From: Atherix ibis
Taxonomy: Eukaryota; Arthropoda; Insecta; Diptera; Athericidae
Assembly (NCBI GenBank): GCA_958298945.1
Contig: OY282608.1
Coordinates: forward strand, 14,485,933 to 14,549,932
Length of the DNA: 64,000 nt
Direction: 5' to 3'
Made by a program: the position numbers and the translations under genes. Positions 57,851 to 64,000 of the stretch are shown piece after piece; position 1 is the stretch's first letter, and each line of letters opens with the position of its first letter. A model generated the notes under the pieces. It was not told the DNA's origin. It did not search any database and saw nothing but the letters and a program-made list of their open reading frames with translations.

Positions 57851-59150
57851 CCAACAAACCAACAAACCAACAAACCAAAAAACCAACAAACCAACAAACC
57901 AACAAACCAACAAGCCAACAAACCAACAAACCAACAAACCAACAAACAAACAAACAAACAAACCAACAAACCAACAAACCAACAAACCAACTAACCAACA
58001 AACCAATAAACCAAAAAACCAACAAACCAACAAGCTAACAAACCAACAAACCTACAAACCAAGTAACCAACAAACCAAAAAACCAACAAACCAACAAACC
58101 AACAAACGAACAAACCAAAAAACCAACAAACCAAAAAACCAACAAACCAACAAACCAACAAGCCAACAAACCAACAAACCAACAAACCAACAAACCAACA
58201 AACCAACAAACAAACAAACCAACAAACGAACAAACAAACAAACCAACAAACCAACAAACCAACAAACCAACAAGCCAATAAACCAAAAAATCAACAAACC
58301 AACAAACGAACAAACCAAAAAGCCAACAAACCAACAAACCAACAAACGAACAAACCAACAAACCAACAAACCAACAAACCAACAAACCAACAAGCCAACA
58401 AACCAACAAACCAACAAACCAACAAACCAACAAACCAACAAACCAACAAACCAACAAACCAACAAACCAACAAACCAACAAACTAACAAACCAACAAACC
58501 AACAAACCAAGTAACCAACAAACCAACAAACCAACAAGCCAACAAACCAACAAATCAACAAACGAACAAACGAACAAACCAACAAATGAACAAACCAACA
58601 AACCAACAAACCAACAGACAAACAAACCAACAAACCAACAAGCCAACAAACCAACAAGCCAACAAACCAACAAGCCAACAAACCAACAAACCAAGAAACG
58701 AACAAACAAACAAACCAACAAACCAACAAACCAACAAACCAAGTAACCAACAAACCAACAAACCAACAAACAAACAAACCAACAAATGAACAAACCAACA
58801 AACGAACAAACCAACAAACCAACAAACCAACAAACAAACAAACCAACAAACCAACAAACCAACAAACCAAGAAACCAACAAACCAACAAACCAACAAACC
58901 AACAAGCCAACAAACCAACAAACCAACAAACCAACAAAGCAACAAACCAACAAACCAACAAACCAAAAAACCAATAAACCAACAAACCAACAAACCAACA
59001 AGCCACAATTAAACAAACCAACAAACCAACAAACCAACAAACGAACAAAGAAACAAACCAACAAACCAACAAACCAACAAACCAACAAACCAACAAACCA
59101 ATAAACCAAAAAACCAACAAACCAACAAGCCAACAAACCAACAAACCTAC
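57850..59150. repeat. Block E distal part, octamer satellite
   Basis: Continues the block E variant mix. It resembles 52400-53700 and 54500-55700, for example the CAAGCCACA variant at 58999, here followed by ATTAAAC instead of AACAAAC. No gene, mobile element or other non-satellite feature seen. Confidence 0.75.
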
Positions 59151-62100
59151 AAACCAACAAACCAACAAACCAACAAACGAACAAACAAACAAACAAACAA
59201 ACTAACAAACGAACAAACCAACAAACCGACAAACCAACAAACCAAGAAACCAACAAACCAACAAACCAACAAGCCAACAAACCAACAAACCAACAAACCA
59301 ACAAACCAACAAACCAACAAACCAACAAACCAACAAACCAACAAACCAACAAACGAACAAACAAACAAACCAACAAACCAACAAACCAAAAAACCACCAA
59401 ACCAACAAACCAACAAGCCAAAAAACCAACAAACCAAGTAACCAACAAACCAACAAACCAACAAGCCAACAAACAAACATACCAACAAACCCACAAACCA
59501 ACAAACCAACAAACGAACAAACCAACAAACCAACAAACCAAAAAACCAACAAACCAAGTAACCACCAAACCAACAAACCAACAAACCAACAAACCAACAA
59601 ACCAACAAACCAAGAAACCAACAAACCAACAAACCAGCAAACCAACAAACCAACAAACCAACAAACCAACAAACCAACAAGCCAACAAACCAACAAACCA
59701 ACAAACCAACAAACCAACAAACCAAGTAACCATTAAACCAACAAACCAACAAGCCAACAAACCAACAAACCAACAAACGAACAAACGAGCAAACCAACAA
59801 ACGAACACACCAACAAACCAACAAACCAACAAACGAACAAACCAACAAACCAACAAGCCAACAAACCAACAAACCAACAAGCCAACAAACCAACAAACCA
59901 ACAAACCAACAAACGAACAAACAAACAAACCAACAAACCAAGTAACCAACAAACCAACAAACGAACAAACTAACAAACAAACAAACCAACAAACGAACAA
60001 ACCAACACACGAACAAACCAACAAACCAACAAACCAACAAACCAAGAAACCAACAAGCCAACAAACCAACAAGCCAACAAACCAACAAACCAACAAACCA
60101 AAAAACCAACAAGCCAACAAACCAACAAGACAACAAATTAACAAACCAAGTAACCAAAAAACCAACAAACCAACAAGCCAACAAACCAATAAACCAACAA
60201 ACGAACAAACAAACAAACCAACAAACGAACAAACCAACAAACCAACAAACGAAAAAACCAGCAAACCAACAAGCCAACAAACCAACAAACCAACAAGCCG
60301 ACAAACCAACAAACCAACAAATGAACAAACAAACAAACCAACAAACCAACAAACAAACAGACCAACAAGCCAACAAAACAACAAACCAACAAGCCAACAA
60401 ACCAACAAACCAACAAACGAACAAACAAACAAAGCAACAAACCAACAAACCAAACAAACCAACAAACCAACACAGGAACAAACCAAAAAATAAACAAACC
60501 AACAAACCAACAAACCAACAAACCAAGAAATCAACAAACCAACAAACCAACAGCCAACAAACCAACAAACCAATTAACCAACAAACCAACAAACCAACAA
60601 GCAAACAAACCAACAAACGAACAAACCAAGAAACCAACAAACCAACAAACCAACAAACCAACAAACCAACAAACCAACAAACCAACAAACCAACAAACCA
60701 ACAAGCCAACAAACCAACAAACCAACAAACCAACAAACCAACAAACCAACAAACCAACAAACCAAGTAACCAACAAACCAACAAACCAACAAGCCAACAA
60801 ACCAACAAACCAACAAACCAACAAACGAACAAACGAGCAAACCAACAAACGAACACACCAACAAACCAACAAACCAACAAACGAACAAACCAACAAACCA
60901 ACAAGCCAACAAACCAACAAACCAACAAGCCAACAAACCAACAAACCAACAAACGAACAAACAAACAAACCAACAAACCAACAAACCAAGTAACCAACAA
61001 ACCAACAAACGAACAAACCAACAAACAAACAAACCAACAAACGAACAAACCAACACACGAACAAACCAACAAACCAACAAACCAACAAACCAAGAAACCA
61101 ACAAGCCAACAAACCAACAAGCCAAAAAACCAACAAACCAATAAACCAAAAAACCAACAAGCCAGCAAACCAACAACACAACAAATTAACAAACCAAGTA
61201 ACCAAAAAACCAACAAACCAACAAGCCAACAAACCAATAAACCAACAAACGAACAAACAAACAAACCAACAAACGAACAAACCAACAAACCAACAAACGA
61301 AAAAACCAACAAACCAACAAGCCAACAAACCAACAAACCAACAAGCCGACAAACCAACAAACCAACAAACGAACAAACAAACAAACCAACAAACCAACAA
61401 ACAAACAAACCAACAAGCCAACAAACCAACAAACCAAGAAGCCAACAAACCAACAAACCAACAAACGAACAAACAAACAAAGCAACAAACCAACAAACCA
61501 AACAAACCAACAAACCAACACAGGAACAAACCAACAAATAAACAAACCAACAAACCAACACACCAACAAACCAACAAACCAACAAACCAACAAACCAACA
61601 GCCAACAAACCAACAAACCAACAAGCAAACAGACCAACAAACGAACAAACCAACAAACCAACAAACCAACAAGCCAACAAACTAACAAACCAACAAGCCA
61701 ACAAACTAAAAAACCAACAAACCAACAAACCAACAAGACAACAAACCAACAAACCAAGAAACCAACACACCAACAAACCAACAAGCCAACAAACCAACAA
61801 ACCAACAAACCGACAAACCAACAAACCAACAAACAAACAAACCAACAAACGAACAAACCAACAAACCAACAAGCAAACAAACCAACAAACGAACAAACCA
61901 ACAAACCAACAAACCAACAAACCAACAAACGAACAAACCAACAAACCAACAAACCAACAAGCCAACAAACCAACAAACCAACAAACCAAGAAACCAATAA
62001 ACTAACAAACCAACAAGCCAACAAACCAACAAACCAACAAACCAATTAACCAACAAACCAACAAACCAACAAGCAAACAAACCAACAAACGAACAAACCA

Positions 62101-64000
62101 ACAAACCAACAAACCAACAAGCCAACAAACCAACAAACCAACAAGCCAACAAACTAAAAAACCAACAAACCAACAAACCAACAAGACAACAAACCAACAA
62201 ACCAAGAAACCAACACACCAACAAACCAACAAGCCAACAAATAAACAAACCAACAAACCAACAAACCAACAAACCAACAAACGAGCAAACCAACAAACGA
62301 ACAAACCAACAAACCAACAAATCAACAAACCAACAAACGAACAAACCAACAAACCAACAAGCCAACAAACCAACAAACCAACAAGCCAACAAACCAACAA
62401 ACCAACAAACGAACAAACAAACAAAGCAACAAACCAACAAACCAAACAAACCAACAAACCAACACAGGAACAAACCAACAAATAAACAAACCAACAAACC
62501 AACAAACCAAGAAACCAACAAACCAACAAACCAACAGCCAACAAACCAACAAACCAATTAACCAACAAACCAACAAACCAACAAGCAAACAAACCAACAA
62601 ACGAACAAACCAACAAACCAACAAACCAACAAGACAACAAACCAACAAACCAACAAGCCAACAAACTAAAAAACCAACAAACCAACAAACCAACAAGACA
62701 ACAAACCAACAAACCAAGAAACCAACACACCAACAAACCAACAAGCCAACAAACCAACAAACCAACAAACCAACAAACAAACAAACCAACAAACGAACAA
62801 ACCAACAAACCAACAAGCAAACAAACCAACAAACGAACAAACCAACAAACCAACAAACCAACAAACCAACAAACGAACAAACCAACAAACCAACAAACCA
62901 ACAAGCCAACAAACCAACAAACCAACAAACCAAGAAACCAATAAACCAACAAACCAACAAGCCAACAAACCAACAAACCAACAAACCAATTAACCAACAA
63001 ACCAACAAACCAACAAGCAAACAAATTAACAAACGAACAAACCAACAAACCAACAAACCAACAAGCCAACAAACCAACAAACCAACAAGCCAACAAACTA
63101 AAAAACCAACAAAACAACAAACCAACAAGACAACAAACCAACAAACCAAGAAACCAACACACCAACAAACCAACAAGCCAACAAACCAACAAACCAACAA
63201 ACCAACAAACCAACAAACCAACAAACCAACAAACAAACAAACCAACAAACGAACAAACCAACAAACGAACAAACCAACAAACCAACAAATCAACAAACCA
63301 ACAAACCAACAAACCAACAAACCAACAAACCAACAAACCAACAAGCCAACAAACCAACAAACCAACAAATCAACAAACCAAGAAACGAACAAACCAACAA
63401 CAACCAAACAAACAAACCGACAAACCAACAAACCAACAAACCAACAAACCAACAAACCAACCAACCAACAAGCCAACAAACCAACAAACCAACAAACGAA
63501 CACACAAACAAAGCAACAAACCAACAAACAAAACAAACCAACAAACCAACACAGGAACAAACCAACAAATAAACAAACCAACAAACCAACAAACCAACAA
63601 ACCAAGAAACCAACAAACCAACAAACCAACAGCCAACAAACCAACAAACCAATTAACCAACAAACCAACAAACCAACAAGCAAACAAACCAACAAACGAA
63701 CAAACCAACAAACCAACAAACCAACAAGCCAACAAACCAACAAACCAACAAGCCAACAAACTAAAAAACCAACAAACCAACAAACCAATAAGACAACAAA
63801 CCAACAAACCAAGAAACCAACACACCAACAAACCAACAAGCCAACAAACCAACAAACCAACAAACCAACAAACCAACAAACCAACAAACCAACAAACCAA
63901 CAAACAAACAAACCAACAAACGAACAAACCAACAAACCAACAAGCAAACAAACCAACAAACGAACAAACCAACAAACCAACAAACCAACAAGCCAACAAA
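59150..64000. repeat. Block F: about 1-kb higher-order units marked by ACAGGAAC
   Basis: The rare string ACACAGGAACAAACC has its GG at 60475, 61523, 62467 and 63554, giving steps of 1048, 944 and 1087 bp. Each copy is preceded by AAAGCAAC and CCAAACAAACC and followed by AAATAAAC or, in the first copy, AAAATAAAC. A second marker, CCAACAGCCAAC, recurs near 60546, 61585, 62530 and 63627. The units differ in length and internal order, so the block is a degenerate tandem of roughly 1-kb units. ACAGGAAC was not seen before 60 kb. The array continues past 64000. Confidence 0.83.

Larger units (their letters stand above)
1..64000. repeat. Octamer satellite array, (CAAACCAA)n, spanning the whole window
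   Basis: The entire window is a tandem array of an 8-bp unit, CAAACCAA on the given strand and TTGGTTTG on the other. Perfect runs of AACAAACC alternate with units carrying usually one substitution. Common variants are CAAGCCAA, CAAACGAA, CAAACAAA, AAAACCAA, TAAACCAA, GAAACCAA, GTAACCAA, CTAACCAA, CAAATCAA and CAAATGAA. No stretch of more than about 20 bases departs from the pattern, orientation never flips, and both ends lie inside the array. Rare 1-3 bp indels are the only breaks of the 8-bp phase. By size this is satellite DNA, expected in eukaryotic heterochromatin. I do not recognise this octamer as a named satellite, and the organism cannot be told from it. Confidence 0.98.

Noticed and set aside
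1..64000. CRISPR array
   Set aside because: Repeats are 8 bp with no unique spacers, and the kilobase-scale repeats have no repeat-spacer alternation.
1..64000. Active telomere
   Set aside because: Units carry frequent fixed variants, and blocks of up to 10 kb are duplicated in order. Telomerase-made tracts would be far more uniform toward an end, and no end is present.
1..64000. Transmembrane or antifreeze-like repeat protein family encoded by the array
   Set aside because: The hydrophobic Trp/Cys-rich peptide looks membrane-like only because of TTTGTTGG composition. Stops interrupt every frame at scattered variant sites and no promoter, intron or termination structure is visible.
1..64000. 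Plant AC-element or FOX, SOX and RUNX binding-site clusters
   Set aside because: ACCAAC, CAAACA, AACAAA and ACCACA resemble such cores, but they follow inevitably from the repeat composition and nothing in the sequence separates function from chance.
1..64000. Bacterial or phage origin
   Set aside because: No prokaryotic gene, ribosome binding site or operon structure is present, and 64 kb of pure octamer satellite is not known to me from prokaryotes.

Overview
This window is one uninterrupted satellite DNA array. From base 1 to base 64000 it is built from an 8-bp unit, CAAACCAA (other strand TTGGTTTG), about 8,000 copies in a single orientation. I see no unique sequence, mobile element, RNA gene or credible coding gene, and the array runs off both ends. 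The given strand is almost only A and C; the consensus unit is 5 A and 3 C. This much simple satellite in tandem points to a eukaryotic nuclear chromosome, probably heterochromatic (centromeric, subtelomeric, sex-chromosome or B-chromosome). The sequence does not identify the species.

On the octamer lies a multi-scale higher-order structure. Single-base variants (CAAGCCAA, CAAACGAA, CAAACAAA, TAAACCAA, AAAACCAA, GAAACCAA, GTAACCAA, CAAATCAA, CAAATGAA and others) occur in long combinations that recur at fixed spacing, so larger blocks were copied after the octamers diverged. Spacings I could place by matching rare variants: 336, 554, 640, 743, about 940, 1048, about 1140, 1424, 1463, 1976, about 2065, 2384, about 2460, about 3940 and about 10,100-10,200 bp, plus one dispersed pair about 14.9 kb apart. 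Most are multiples of 8; departures trace to rare 1-3 bp indels inherited by the copies.

Layout: (A) 1-10.5 kb, mosaic with the marker ATTAAGTAACC and 1976- and 1463-bp duplications. (B) 10.5-13.15 kb, the purest octamers, with 743/640-bp units. (C) 13.15-17.5 kb, about 945-bp and 1248-bp duplications. (D) 17.5-50 kb, nested duplications of 0.55, 0.94, 1.05, 2.4, 2.46, 3.9 and 10.1 kb, with an ATTAAA-bearing variant haplotype that starts in block B. (E) 50-59 kb, 1.14- and 2.07-kb duplications sharing variants with an isolated segment at 36.3-37.5 kb. (F) 59-64 kb, roughly 1-kb units carrying ACAGGAAC.

Long open reading frames occur on both strands, but they are a by-product of the repeat. 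Because 8 is not a multiple of 3, every frame of a strand gives the same peptide in rotation: (NKPTNQQT)n on the given strand and (LVCWFVGL)n on the other. I annotate none as genes. The notable content is the satellite family itself, its layered duplication history, its strand asymmetry, and variants that look like CpG decay.
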